Source: Norana najaformis
Taxonomy: Eukaryota; Annelida; Clitellata; Crassiclitellata; Hormogastridae
Assembly (NCBI GenBank): GCA_964023275.1
Contig: OZ029927.1
Coordinates: 4,573,715 to 4,637,714, forward strand
Direction: 5' to 3'
DNA length: 64,000 nt
How positions within the stretch are numbered: the first letter of the stretch is position 1; the number at the start of each line of letters is the position of its first letter. The translations under genes were made by a program, and so were the position numbers. Shown in pieces: positions 44,946 to 56,756 of this stretch. The notes beneath the pieces were generated by a model. The model worked only from the letters and a program-made list of their open reading frames with translations, was not told the DNA's origin and searched no databases.

Positions 44946-45559
44946 ATTAATCGTACTCTTGTCTTTTATACTGCAATCATAATCGGTATACAGCTGTTTG
45001 CGATTTTATGCCTGTTTGCCTGCTTTTCTCTCTTTTGACTGTTTTTTCTTCTGTCCGCCTATGTGTACGTGTACGTGTGTCTGTCTGTCAGTTCCTGTCG
45101 TCTTCGTCAGTCTCTAGGAATCACATAATTTATCCCGTGCTCCTGATATCAAACGATTGTCGGGCGAGCGACGCCTAAACGCCTCCGACTGCTTAAATGG
45201 CTTTGCTTCGCGTCGCTGACCTTTCCGTATGGAAGGAAAGTCATGACCCCGAGAGGTCAGCAGATCGTTTGACCCCCGTCATTAGACTCCTTCTCGTCAT
45301 GCATGCGGTGCTGTCGTCGCTTCCGCCGGGAATCCGTCTTCAAGCCCGAGTAGGATCTTCTGCGACCCATCCTATGCTGTGCCTGATGAGCTCACATCGA
45401 GGGATAATACCAAAACAAGTGTGGCTGTCGAAAAGACACCCAATGTCTGATAACAGAAGCCAGTCAACGTGGCGTAAAATAAATGTATAGGTTTTAGATA
45501 GCGACCGTATGGCTTCGACCCTGCTCATTTTGCAATGAATTTATCGGGTGAGATCCTTC

Positions 45560-45738
45560 ACCACGGCTGCCCGTTTGAATGGGCGCCACGCCATTTAAGG
45601 TCCCCGTGCACGGACCATACTAGCCCGAGATTTAAATCTCTGAAATAAGCCACGACCGGGACGCGAATCTGGGATCCTCACGCACAGAGGCTCCTTGGCG
45701 TACGCACTTACCGATGTAGCTAACTAGGGGCTTAAACA
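45560..45738 (-). mobile_element. tRNA-derived SINE (family 3)
   Basis: On the minus strand: GTTAGCTACATCGGTAAGTG, then ATCCCAGATTCGCGTCCCGG (B-box-like), GTCGTGGCTTATTTCAGAGA, and a body with GGGGACCTTAAATGGCGTGG. It is related to 41785-41860. Confidence 0.6.
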
Positions 45739-45912
45739 AAAAGGCTAATCAACTATATGCGGCTTTTACACGAAGCTCATCTATAGTGTGCTTGATTACG
45801 ACACACTTGATGTTTACGATAGGCAGATGGTGTCTGGTCTTAGCAGCTATTTATTTTACTCATGGAAGTGCATACTGCCCGCCAGAGGGCAGGCGGTGAC
45901 TGAGCAGAGCTT

Positions 45913-46042
<130 letters not shown>

Positions 46043-46409
46043 GCAGTGTGTGAAGGGAGGGCAGTCGTGCGGTCGACGATAGGTGAGGTTGCCGAGGATC
46101 GTGACAGGAATCCGAGCGCCGGCTGAGAAGGACGAGTGACAAATTGAATTCCGATTATCTGGTGGAGATAAGGGAGGAGAAAGGACGGGTGCCGTCCATC
46201 CTAAGCCGATGACGCGCTATTAAGACTTCTCGTGAGGTCTGACATCGGCTTAAAAGATGCCACTGACGCTACACACCGGTGTCAATCGACAATGCGGGAA
46301 CGCTGAATGAAGCCGATGTTAAAATGTTGGACAGTGCAGCTAACAATTCCTCTTATTTCAGTGGTAGTAGTTGCACTGACTGATACCGCCATTCTTGAGT
46401 GTCTTACAT

Positions 46410-46475
46410 CGGGCGATGTGGCTGAGCTGTCGAAACTGCGACCACGGTTCGAACCTCGCTCCAATGCTCCAAACA
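46410..46475 (+). mobile_element. tRNA-like SINE head
   Basis: GCGATGTGGCTGAGCTGTCG and CCACGGTTCGAACCTCGCTC are A- and B-box arms. The acceptor ends do not pair as a complete tRNA. Confidence 0.45.
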
Positions 46476-46929
46476 ATTCGGCAATAATCCTTTTGTTATT
46501 TCTGCGCTTCAGTCAAAATGTCTCACAAACCTCTGAGAGCAACGGGGTGAAATGTTTATGGTTGGTGGATGGGATAATTATATGGGTGAGAATTATCTTA
46601 CTTTCTATTTTAGTGCTATGGTCTTTGATTTTATACAATTGTCAGACAAAAGTGCAAAATATGGCAGCATTCCTTCTGCATTATCTAGAACACACGTGCT
46701 ATGTGTCACCTAACATTACTATATCTACATGAATGCTTGTGTATGGCTACATACACATCTATATTTGTATGTACTGTATACGTGTGTATGTGTGGATATG
46801 GCTCAATTGTCGATGGTGACAGTGATTTTGGAGAAATATACGAATTATCGAGTGAGTCTGAATATATTGGAAGCCAATGCAGTCTCATTATGATCAATTT
46901 AAATATTTGATATTTAGCTTAAACAATCC

Positions 46930-47460
46930 AAGTAAATGGGTGAACTGTTCGGTTTCTACCGATTGTTCATTCCTAATTTTGCGAAAATTGCTTAATCGTT
47001 GTCTGATTTAACATGCAAGATTGTGCTAGGAAATTTCTGTTGGAAAGATGTACATTAAAATGCTTTTGAAGTGATGAAGCGTTGTTTGCGTTCAAATACT
47101 GTTTTAGCTTTAATTCATGTCGGTGATGATGTAAATTTGTATTTTGACAGCAGTGACATTGTCTTTTGTGCTGTGTTAGCGCAATTTGATATTGAAGGTT
47201 GGGAAAGACCTATTTCGTTTATTCGTCAAAAACTTACTGAACCCCAAAGAACATGGACAAATTTTGAAAAGAAGCTTCTTTTTGTATGAGCCTTGTCTAG
47301 ACTGAAAGGCATTGTTTTGGATTCGCATATTGTTGTATGTGCTAATATAATCCGTTGACGTATTTGACTGTTACCTATGTCTAAATCTGCTGGCGGCATT
47401 TTTGGCAGGCGGACTGAAGTCAACAGCTATTCTTGCCGACGAGCATTTTATCACGTTAGC
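46930..47460 (+). mobile_element. Ty3/gypsy-type LTR retrotransposon relic (RT end and RNase H)
   Basis: The first frame resembles the segment after the RT catalytic core (GFYR.FIPNFAKIA, then SLSDL), broken by two stops. The 72-codon frame 47071-47289 matches the start of RNase H: a YFDSSD motif where the family has TDAS, AVLAQFD, RPISFIRQKL, and RTWTNFEKKLL where the family has Y...EKE.LA. A stop follows at 47287. No LTRs were identified. It is a dead fragment. Confidence 0.75.
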
Positions 47461-47861
47461 GCTTGCGCGGCAAAAGCGTCAATACATTGTTGTGATGAGT
47501 CAGCGAGTTAATGGAAAAACCCAAGATTGAGCATTAGCGAGAGGCTGGTCTAAATTAGTCTGTACTGGTCTGCTGTCTTGGCTGGAAATGGTCTAAATAA
47601 GCGGACGCAAATGCATTGTAAGAGAGCGCGAAGCTTTTGCAGCAGTGGTCTGTCGTGTGTTAAGTTGCAAGTTTGAGTTACAAATGTCGTTGATAGATTC
47701 GTTTTCGTTAGAAAACTGTGACGATTCAAGTACTGCTGTGACTGAGTTGTTGTTTAGCTAAAATTACGAAAATGAAAGACTGTGTGTCTTGACTTTGTGT
47801 CTCGAGTTAAAGCTATGCTACGAATGAGCCCAATCGTTGGTGACTTAGAAAGATCGTCGAC

Positions 47862-47862
47862 A

Positions 47863-47922
<60 letters not shown>
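47862..47922. repeat. (AAT)n/(ATT)n perfect palindrome
   Basis: About 30 bp of AAT repeats meets about 30 bp of ATT repeats head to head at 47892. Each strand could fold into a long hairpin. Confidence 0.95.
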
Positions 47923-47923
<1 letters not shown>

Positions 47924-47999
47924 TTTTTCCAAAGGAAAAATAGGAAAAATACAGAGGGAGTGGAAAATCTATTCTATGCAAGGGAGAATGCAGCTCGGG

Positions 48000-49730
48000 A
48001 ATTGCTAACCGTCGTAGATGTTGGGCTCTTCGAACTTAGGCCTCTCCGGAATGCGATCGCATTGAACCGTTGGAATGTTAATTTTCAGAGGTAGAAATGA
48101 TCCGTCAGGAATGAAAAATTACGTTAAGGGTAGAAATACTATTATTGTAGGCTATTTAATAATTATTATTAAGAAAATTTAAGTATAGAATAATTTTAGT
48201 GTAGATCTGAGGTATAGGTTATTCAGATAGTGTGGACTTTATATGAATCGTCACATGATGTTGCTGAGATGACGCATATAAGCAGAGCTTAGTAACGCAC
48301 TTGAGAGCGTGCGTCTGTGAAGATGGGGCCGTCAGATATAAATTGCATACATGGCGATCATCCGTAATTAGAAGCGCGTAGATCATCACATCCTTCGAGT
48401 GCAGATGATGACATCCATCCGACCTTTAAAATTATATAATAAGCATTAGTTTTGCTAATTTATAAAATAAATAAAGGTTATTCAGACACGATGCGAATTT
48501 TAAAGAAATTACCATTTCATAAATACAATAAAAAATATCACATTCAAGGGAGTCAGCAGGGTTTTGCGAGCCGGGCAGGGGCACGGACTGACGGATCCAG
48601 CGGAGACAAACAAAACAGAGTAGCCAAATATTAAGAGGATCCGTCGAGACTTAACCGAGCGTGTTTGCAATTCGCCAAAATCTCTGATAAACTTTTATGC
48701 TCGTGGGTAACATATTTCCCTTTGGGGTCAAAAGAGCCATTTTTCTCGAGAGGTGGATGTGGCCTGTCTACCCCATGTGTCAATGCAGTCATCGCTTGAT
48801 ATAAAATGAAAATAAGTTGCGTAAAAGGTTGTGTCAAGTATGCTGTTGAGCACAAATTAACTGTCTGTTAGTGAAACACAGTCACTGCCACTTGCAACCA
48901 CATATGAATAGTCAGTCATTGGAGGACACTGTATAATTAATACAAGGCTGATTTTATGCACTATTCTCTAGGCGATCCACATGGATTACTTGCACTTTTG
49001 AGAAATTCTGCTTAAGGGACACTATTACAATTGCAATCACAGTGACAACTAAAGTAGGCCTACTCTATGATGCTCTCCGAAGGGTGCTTGGTAGATATCA
49101 GAGAAGGCTTAGTCGTGTTCATCTTCTACAGCAGCTGTTTTCTTCAGCAACCTTAGACAGCGGCCAGCATCCTAGTGGTGACGATGCAATCGATTTGCTA
49201 CTAAACGCCGCCGCAGTGGCCGCCTCCGGTGGAGCGGCGTGAGACGCAATGCTAAGCGCTACTCTAGTTATCACGGTTTCATCTGGAGACGCCAGAAATC
49301 ATATATAAAGTACTTGACTGCATCTTAGAACATGGCATCCATCTTTACAAACTCATAAAGTCTCCTTCATCACGATTCGAGCGGCGGCAGTGGCTGCGGC
49401 AGGCAGCACAGCTTCTGTCCAACATCGCTCCTGTGCAGATATGAGCTGTAACAACACCAGAAGAAAGACGAGAATCTAATATTTCCCGGAAAGATCCGCT
49501 ATATCCCGGCTCGCACGCACACACACACACACACACTGCCACCAGCACCGAAAATTTAACACAAACGCAAATCGGTGCAAACATTACTAGATGGTAGAGG
49601 CTGAAAAGCTCTGACGATGTCACCATGTAGACTTATGCCTTTCTCAGACGTATCCGCGACCATCTAGTAATATAAACTGCATGTCTTGAAACAAGTAAGA
49701 ATGTCTGTGGGCCTGCAGTGTATCTGAATC
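48000..49730. other. No known gene; one orphan open frame
   Basis: The frame 49042-49242 (+) encodes 66 residues with DALRRVLGRYQRRLSRVHLL and ends in an Ala-rich stretch before a stop. A possible acceptor (TTGCAATCACAG) lies just before it. I recognise no family. A short (CA) run is at 49512-49535. Confidence 0.3.
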
Positions 49731-49734
49731 TGGC

Positions 49735-49930
49735 GATTTATATAGCGCCTTTTAGGTACATTTTACATATTCGTGCTTAACTGAATGTTTCTGATAAAAG
49801 ACTAGAAACCGTTTCGCCTTAATGTAACTGAGCAGCAAATTACTATCTTTCAATGAACTGACGAGATTCGAACCCGAACAACACAATGATGTAGACCTAA
49901 CACTAGTCGAGCACACGATGCCACAAAGAA
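49735..49930 (-). mobile_element. tRNA-like SINE ending in the LINE 3' tail
   Basis: Read on the minus strand, a tRNA-like head with GGGTTCGAATCTCGTCAG (B-box) is followed by ~100 bp of body. The end is AAAAGGCGCTATATAAATCG, the conserved terminus of the LINEs in this window. The layout is that of a SINE mobilised by a LINE through a shared tail. The 5' A-box arm is weak. Confidence 0.55.
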
Positions 49931-50754
49931 ATTGGTTGTCAATTAGCAGCAGAACGTCTGATCACCATTGCGAACGGACATATCATCGGCAACGGATAAT
50001 GAAGCCAATATTCAGATAACAGACTTTATCCGGCTTCCATTTAGCTGTTTACCTTTTTACAGGGGGGCCTTTTCTGTACGTATTTCAAATCTATTTATCG
50101 ACATGGACAGAATCCAAACAAATAGCGCACATCATTACTGATAAAACGACTGTGAAAGCACTAAGATAATTAGTTCCTATAATATATCACACAACTGAAA
50201 GTAAATATTTCTCGACTTTTTCAGTAATAATTTATTTATATGAATTTATTTTCTGTTCATTTATATCTATTATTATTTAACAAAGAACTGTCGAAACGAA
50301 TATTTTCGATGAAAATAATAATAACTGAAATTGTAGGTTTTTTTATTATCCATTTGTTAACTGCAGCTTTCGAGGTCTTGCAACTCGTGAAGACGACTGT
50401 CGCTGTTTAACTTCTGTCTGGATTCGTTGAAGGTTTCTTAGCGCCATCGACTGATGGACGAAGTAGGGCTACATTCTAAAAACTCGTAGCGTTGCATAGA
50501 AGACTCGATCTAACTTTCCCATTGCGTCACGTGACCTTGTGAAAGCAGGATATGACAAACGCATTGAATCCTGACATTTTGTAACTTACGGCTAATTAAC
50601 TAAGAGAGGAAGATAGAAGGTCAGTTCTTTGACACAGCCCTAGAGGCAGCCATGGATATGAAGAGCGAGTGACTTCATATTTCTTAGCCTCTGCATATGA
50701 AGTAGTGGCCAGTGCTGTCATTTGCTGGCTGATCTGCTCACCAACAATGTACCA

Positions 50755-50895
50755 ACAGTTCTCTTATTTTATAGCTGAGTTCGCTTGGGCGCAAATGGAC
50801 CAGAAATCCCGAAACGTTTTTCTGCCCTGTCTGGGGTTTGAACCTCAAACTCTGGGTTGACGGTTCGGCGTGCTAACCACTAGGCTACCTCAATA
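50755..50895 (-). mobile_element. tRNA-derived SINE (family 2)
   Basis: On the minus strand: GAGGTAGCCTAGTGGTTAGC (A-box arm), CGGTTCGGCG-like anticodon region, and TTTGAGGTTCAAACCCCAGA (B-box arm), then CAGGGCAGAAAAACG. It is the clearest tRNA-like head of the family also seen at 9980 and 19875. Confidence 0.7.
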
Positions 50896-51001
50896 AAGCA
50901 AGCTACGGTGCAGCAAGTACTCTAATACTTTAATAAGATACTTTATCACGCCTGAATTCTTTGACTGTTGTATAATTGCATCGAATTATGAGTCCTCTGA
51001 G

Positions 51002-51283
51002 ATGTTTTTACTCGGCGAATCAACAGACAGGATGTATGAAGCCCAAGTGTTAAGAGCGAAGTGCCGCAAAGCGCTGAGAAGACGAAGCGCTAGAAAGCAG
51101 CGCTCGGCCGGCAGCGAGAGCTGTTCCAGGGCCAAGACCGGCCATAAAACGATGCGTCATAAAAAGCGGAGTAGACTCCGCTTAGAAAGCTACTGTTCGT
51201 CTGGCGATGGCGGAGCTCGACCGCCCTCGTCTTCCTCTCAAGAGCCTCGCTCTCGACATCTATCTCGGCTGCCTGTGCTGTAA
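51002..51283 (+). CDS. Unrecognised basic open reading frame
   Basis: 93 codons starting MFLLGESTDRMYEAQVLRAK. The middle is Arg/Lys-rich (CRKALRRRSARKQRS), followed by a Ser/Pro-rich end with PPSSSSQEPRSR. There is no signal peptide and no known domain. Local GC content is higher than the neighbourhood. It could be a coding exon of an unknown gene or chance; no splice evidence helps. Confidence 0.2.
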   Translation: MFLLGESTDRMYEAQVLRAKCRKALRRRSARKQRSAGSESCSRAKTGHKTMRHKKRSRLRLESYCSSGDGGARPPSSSSQEPRSRHLSRLPVL

Positions 51284-51349
51284 CCAGCTATTTTATATAG
51301 CACTAGTGGTCAAACAGATCGAAACAGACGCCATTCGGCTTCAAACGGC

Positions 51350-51485
51350 ATGCGTGTGTGTATGCATGTGTGTATGTATGTATGTGTATATATATATGTA
51401 CGTATGTTTGTATGTATATATGTATGTGTGTATATATATATGTACGTATGTTTGTATGCATGTATGTATGTAGGTAGGTAGGTAA
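51350..51485. repeat. Degenerate (TATG)n/(TG)n microsatellite at LINE 3' end
   Basis: TGTGTGTATGCATGTGTGTA... passing to TATATATATG, (TGTA) and TAGGTAGGTAGG. It directly abuts the 3' end of the minus-strand LINE at 51486, so it probably expanded from that element's repeat tail. Confidence 0.9.
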
Positions 51486-52165
51486 TTATTTAAGGTGCGT
51501 TTTAAGATAAGCCGAGAATCTTTCCAGAACTGTTTGTGGCTGGAGTTGGAATTTTCAGCGGAAGGTCGTTCCAGAAGGACGGTCCAGTACACGAGAAAGC
51601 TCGGTGTGGTCGAACTGTCGTATGGTGGCGCAGGACTAGTGGTAGGTTCCCATAAGCTGCAGAACTCATGGCTTGTCGCTTCGGGTTGCTCGAGACAGAA
51701 ATAAGAAGCTCCCGGATGTATTCTGGGGCAGAAGCGACTATCGAGGCCCTCCTTAAATTTAATTCTCCCCCTCAAGCGGGAGCCAATGCGGTCTTCGTCG
51801 AGTGTAGTTCGATATATGCGAAAATTCTGACAGGTTGGCCACGATATAAGCGGCGTAGTTGAGGACAGACGTGCTGACGATTTCGAAACCTCGGCAGACG
51901 TGCAAGGACTCGGTTGCAGTAGTCAAAGAGCGCTAGGGCCTGAGTGAATGAACGAGAATCACAGTGAAGTTTTACACTAAGTTGCGCCGAATGACCTTGA
52001 TCTGGCGCATTTCATAAAGGCAGGACTTTAAGAGACAGTTGACATGGTCCACCACTAACTGATCTTTCTCCAGGAGCTCGTCAAGGTCCCGGACGATGTG
52101 TAGTCGTTCCCAGCTCTGGAATGGCTCGCTATCGTCTCTGATTCAACCTTGGCTCTCGCCTGTCA
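51486..52165 (-). mobile_element. L2/CR1-like LINE, decayed C-terminal half
   Basis: On the minus strand: VDHVNCLLKSCLYEMRQIKV and IRRNL, DYCNRVLARLP, APEYIRELLISVSSNPKRQA, and TGPSFWNDLPLKIP. These match in order the LINE blocks K..LY.LR.IRKIRR, SRLDYCNSVL.GLP, APEYLRELL.PV...RRSLRS and GP.FWN.LP. Several frameshifts and one stop separate them. The 3' end runs into the 51350-51485 microsatellite. Confidence 0.8.
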
Positions 52166-52169
52166 AGAG

Positions 52170-52980
52170 CAAAGGTCATATGAAACGGTTCTTCACGGAT
52201 TCAAAGGTAGCCGATTCGATGACATCCATGCCTGTACTTCAGTCACAATAGCATGTGCCTTTGATACCCTGGGTAGGATGAGTTTGTGTTGACTTCCGTA
52301 TGACGCATTTCAGAATCCCTCTCATTTGTGAGTGCGACTGTATGGAAAGCACCGATCGATGAGATACGAGGCAGAGAGTCGATGCATGGAAGTCAGAGAT
52401 GAAGTGGAGGCCTGCACTGGCATCAGAGACTCCGAAGTTGTGCGGTTGTAAACGTTGAAATGTGAGGCCAACATCATTCATGTCTCCCACCGGTCGACTC
52501 AGGATATCGTTATGAGATTAGAAAGAAAGAAACAGACCTGTTGAAAAATAACAGCACGGGACTTTGGTCAATAAATTCGTACGATTTTCTTTATCGGTCT
52601 CGGGATTACGCCTCTGTGTTGCCTACTTATCTCAATGGAATCTACTGTACGGGGTCCTAATGGCTTAAAGCTGAGCTGAGTAGGTGAAGCTAACGAGGCG
52701 TTAATCATCTTTCATCAAAGAAATGAAGGAACATGTGATGGTTGGTATTGTTGGATAAATGACTCTCTTAGCTGGACGGAATTTTTAGTGAATTCCCCGA
52801 ACAGCAACACATTTTGTCAGAGACGCAGCCTGGAATACGTGCCTAGCAACGAGATGGTTCTTGAACTGAGTGAGAGACAGATGGAATCGTTCTCGTTCTT
52901 TGTCGTCAGGTTTTCCATCGTTTCTCGACCACCATTTCTCTTCCGATTCTTTTATCTTTTGCAGTCTATCTGTATTCTTC
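52170..52980. other. No gene recognised
   Basis: Unconserved short frames on both strands. The stretch leads into the TGTC-rich microsatellite. Confidence 0.35.
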
Positions 52981-52984
52981 TGCT

Positions 52985-53237
52985 TTGTGTTTCTGCGTAT
53001 GTGTATATCTGTTTATCAGTCAGTCTGTGTCTGTCTGTGTCTGTCTGTGTGTCTGTCTGTGTGTTTGTGTGTGTCTGTGTGTATCTGTGGGTATGTATGT
53101 CTGTCTGTGTGTGTCTGTCTGTGTGTATCTGTGGGTCTGTGGGTCTGTCTGTGAGTGTCTGTCTGTGTGTGTCTGTCTGTGTGTGTCTGTCTGTGTCTAT
53201 GTGTCTGTGTGTCTGTCTGACTGTCTGACTGTCTGAC

Positions 53238-53268
<31 letters not shown>

Positions 53269-53270
53269 AT
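52985..53270. repeat. Degenerate (TGTC/TGTG)n repeat
   Basis: About 285 bp of TGTCTGTGTGTC-type tetranucleotides, ending in TGTCTGACTGTCTGAC and then pure (TGTC). The Val/Cys/Leu-rich and DRQTDTH frames are artefacts. Confidence 0.95.
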
Positions 53271-53569
53271 CAAAGATCTTAAAGAACTCTGTGGTCCTCA
53301 GTCGACCAACCACTGAATAGAAGATCCATTCGTCCACCCATCCATACGTCTCTGCATCTATCCATGCATCTGTACTCCAGATGAATGGATGGACGGATGC
53401 GTGGACGGATGGATGGACTGATCAATGGAGGATAGATGGTTGGATATATGAAGAAATGGGGGGATGGATAGATGAAAGCCGAGAGGGCAAGAGGAAGGGG
53501 TATTAAAAGATGGAGAGGGGAGAGAGGGTGGAATGGATAGATGGATAAATAAATAGATGGGATGAGAAA

Positions 53570-53632
53570 GAGTTAGAGACAGAGAGAAAGAGAGAGAGAG
53601 AGAAAGAAAGAGAGAGAGAGAAAGAGAGAGAG

Positions 53633-53697
<65 letters not shown>
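53570..53697. repeat. (GA)n microsatellite
   Basis: About 125 bp of GA, interrupted on the 5' side by AAAG and CG. It is flanked upstream by degenerate GGATGGAT repeats (53385-53560). Confidence 0.95.
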
Positions 53698-53700
<3 letters not shown>

Positions 53701-54011
53701 GGACTGAGGAGGTGATCTAGCGAACCATCTTTTATTGGCATCATTGCATCAGCCAAGTATTTGCTTCCTAGCATTGATACCGACTTCGTGTATGCCTCCA
53801 TTGAGCCTGCCTCTAGGACCGCGTAGCCTTGGGTACATCTGCGTGTTTGTCTCATTATGTGTGTCTATAAGTATTTCTCTTTGTCTATCTGTCCGCTTCT
53901 ATCTGTCAGTCAGCCAGCCAGCTAGTGAGTCAGTCAGTGAATCAGTTAATCAGTTAGTTGGACGGTCGGTCGGTAAGTTAGTCAGTGGTCTGTCTGTCTC
54001 TTTCTCACTCT

Positions 54012-54076
54012 GTCCGTCCGTCCGTCCGTCCGTCCGTCCGTCCGTCCGTCCGTCCGTCCGTCCGTCCGTCCGTCCG
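54012..54076. repeat. (GTCC)n microsatellite, ~16 units
   Basis: Uninterrupted GTCC tetranucleotides. Degenerate CAGT/CGGT tetranucleotide repeats precede them (53905-53990). Confidence 0.97.
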
Positions 54077-54079
54077 AAA

Positions 54080-55590
54080 GCATTGGCTAACTAAAGGGGC
54101 CTGAATCCTAAGACGTAGTCGGCGCTCGTATCCTCAGGGACTTGGCATAGTGCAGTGCATTAGTCGGCTTCATTTGGCGCCAGTCCTAAGGCACTGGGTG
54201 TCATTGTTCCTGCTTCTTGGCATTTGCACTGATTCGCCAATTAGCCAACGATAAATATTTATCCGCATCGAACTTGGTCTATTTTAACATAGAATGGACC
54301 ACATATTCATACAGCGCAGCTACAATCGATCTGATGTTCCTCTGAATTTCTTGAACTTTACACTTTGCGATTCGTCTGCTGCTGAACGCTATTGCTATTG
54401 GAAGTTTTTTCTTTGTTAGAGCACAGATGAGTTTAGATTGCAGATGGCACACGTTGCATTGATGTATCTAGCAGTAAACCATTTATTGCCTCTTCTGCTG
54501 TCAGACTAAATCACTCTCTTCACTAAAGTCAGATCAGAATCAGAGGAAGAAGAAATGTATAAAGCGAGAAGTAGAGGCCATGGGTTGATCTAGGGGACCA
54601 TGGGTTCCCCCGTTGCATGCTGAGTAGCGAGGGTAGACCAAAATTAGGGCTAGCATATATTGAGGAAACCGTAAAATAATGCATCGAAACTGCAACAAAT
54701 GAGGAATTTTGCGGTTTCATTAATTGTTACAAAGGACCTACTGTTATAGACATTGTCTCTCGGCCTCAATAGCATATTTCCACTAGTGTAAGCACAGTAT
54801 TACCCAGCAAATTATTCCAATATTGAGTCCTGCTCAATACTGGGATATATAGTGCTACATAACGTCGCATAGTCACATTATATACTGCTTATGGGTGTGA
54901 GTGTGTGCGTGTATGTGTGATTCTTACTTGCTTCTTGTAGTTAGATCACTGGGCTAATTTCCGTTGCCCTCTGAATTCCTAACCTTAAAGGTCCCAGTAG
55001 AAAGGAAAGAGGAATTGCAGATGGGCTGCATCTAGTAAATTGAGGCAATGAGTGTTATTAGCCTGTTTCTTGCAACATATCTGATGCTAATCGGTCCCTG
55101 GATATAAGTATTAGAAGTTGACTTCACTGCACGGTCTGTTAATTCTGTATAGAAGATATTCCGTTGTTTTGAAAACAGTGAAGCAAAGACACAGATCAGG
55201 AGCTCAGAAATTAAAAGATAGGATAGAAATGAGAAGGCAAAACCGGCAGTCGTACTTTATTTCATTTTTGGAATTGGGTCAAACAGGACCATCAAAAGTT
55301 CTTTCAGTAGAAAGGCACAAACTTGTAGTTGCTGATGCTGCAATAGTCCGTGATGCTATCGCCACTCCAGGCCTATTTCCTGAGACTGCAAAGGCTGTGG
55401 GGTAAAGTACTGAGGCCTATGATGACTCATGAAGCAAGTGCAAAATACACTTAGCTGGTGATATAACTTTGCAACATCAGCTATCATTCAATTTCATTTC
55501 TAAAGTTAGCCTATTAGAACTGAAACACACGATTGTAGTACACGCATTAGTTTACACGCTTCTATAGTAAACAGTTGAGACACTGGACCA
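54080..55590. other. No known gene; one unrecognised open frame
   Basis: The frame 55118-55405 (+, 95 codons) contains RHRSGAQKLKDRIEMRRQNR and LVVADAAIVRDAIATPG. Its composition looks protein-like, but I recognise no family. A LINE relic starts just downstream, so it could be transposon-related. Confidence 0.3.
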
Positions 55591-55599
55591 GGAATTGGC

Positions 55600-55885
55600 C
55601 TTCTCTTAGCATGTGAACGCAACATGTCAAACATGTTTTTATCATCTGCGTCAGATCCGCACTATACGGCACTCGCTCTTTGCCAAAGTTGCTTCTACCA
55701 CGATCATGATGCATGCATTCTTATGCGCTAGGGTTGATCATAGCAACGCCATTTATGAGGGCCTGCCTCCTTTTCGGATTAATCAGCTTCAATCCGTTAA
55801 AAATAGCAGCTCAGCTACAGTAGTTGGTGGTATTCCAAAGTTTGGTCATATAATCAACTACATGGGTGATGAGCCTCGAATCGGA
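55600..55885 (+). mobile_element. LINE reverse transcriptase fragment
   Basis: The frame encodes CFYHLRQIRTIRHSLFAKVA, HAFLCARVDHSNAIYEGLPP, FRINQLQSV and VVGGIPKFGHIINYMGDE. This is a collinear run of the L2/CR1-like LINE C-terminal domain before the HWLP motif. It is open over 92 codons, but the conserved DYC is DHS, so it is inactive. It is truncated at both ends. Confidence 0.8.
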
Positions 55886-56698
55886 GGCTAGGCGTCAAGG
55901 AGGTGGCTAGGTCTCGGGGCCTAATGTCACTGACTACATTTGTGTCACTGAAGTTGGTGTTATGAATGTTGTTTTCCTAGGCCGGGCTAATATTTTTGAT
56001 TGTGAATATGTCGCTTTGACAGTTACTGGAGATTAATTAGGTGCTGGTGATACGTGGGCCAAGAGCCAGAGATGACAGCCATGCAGCGGTGCACAGATCA
56101 CGTGTTCGCATAACCAGCGTTCGATGAATCTCGGTCGCTACAATTTCCAACCCACAGATGCGTCTCCATCTAGAGGCGCCGACTAACCGGTCGATCTCAG
56201 TAGCCACTGCTGCTGCTGCTGCTGATGGTGGCGGTGGTGATGCTGGTGCTGATGGCGTTGTATGAAGACAGCTTCAGTGTCCGTCCATCAGTTGACCGGA
56301 CGCCAGATGCTACACAAGTAGCATCCGATCTCTTCGTCGTCGGAATTTACTGACTGCAGAGGCAGAGGCGTTGCATCATCGGCGTCTTTCGCTCGTTGCG
56401 AATGCGACAGAAGCAAAAAGCGTTTCAAGCGTTTAGTCGCGACATGTACGCATCGTTGAAGACGACGTGAAATGAGGCGATGCTTCCAGTTACTCCGTCG
56501 GATTAAACGGTTCGGCACATCGCATCAGCACATGAGAGGCAAATTAATTGCACTGCGCCTAATTATAATTAGCTGGAGATCAGTTTAAGAGTTGGACGGT
56601 GAAGGACGTATAATACACAGCAGACTTAGGAGATGGATGTATGTCTGTACGGTGGTGATCGACGCTCAAAAGACGATATAGACGGACCTTGAAGGAAG

Positions 56699-56756
56699 AT
56701 GCGCTGCTACGATGGTTTGCTCATCCTTGTCCTTCTCTCCATTCACACCTGGACAG
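56699..56756 (+). CDS. Candidate signal-peptide exon of an unknown secreted protein
   Basis: ATG at 56699 encodes MRCYDGLLILVLLSIHTWT with a clear hydrophobic core (LLILVLLSI). A donor CAG|GTAGGA follows at 56757. If that donor is not used, the frame continues 18 codons (GRIDATFCKCKERNWYAE) to a TAA at 56810, or to a second possible donor AACTG|GTATGC. The structure parallels exon 1 of the Kazal gene. The downstream partner exon is uncertain. Confidence 0.4.

Noticed and set aside
53016..53273. DRQTDTH-repeat protein on the minus strand
   Set aside because: Direct translation of the TGTC/TGTG repeat.
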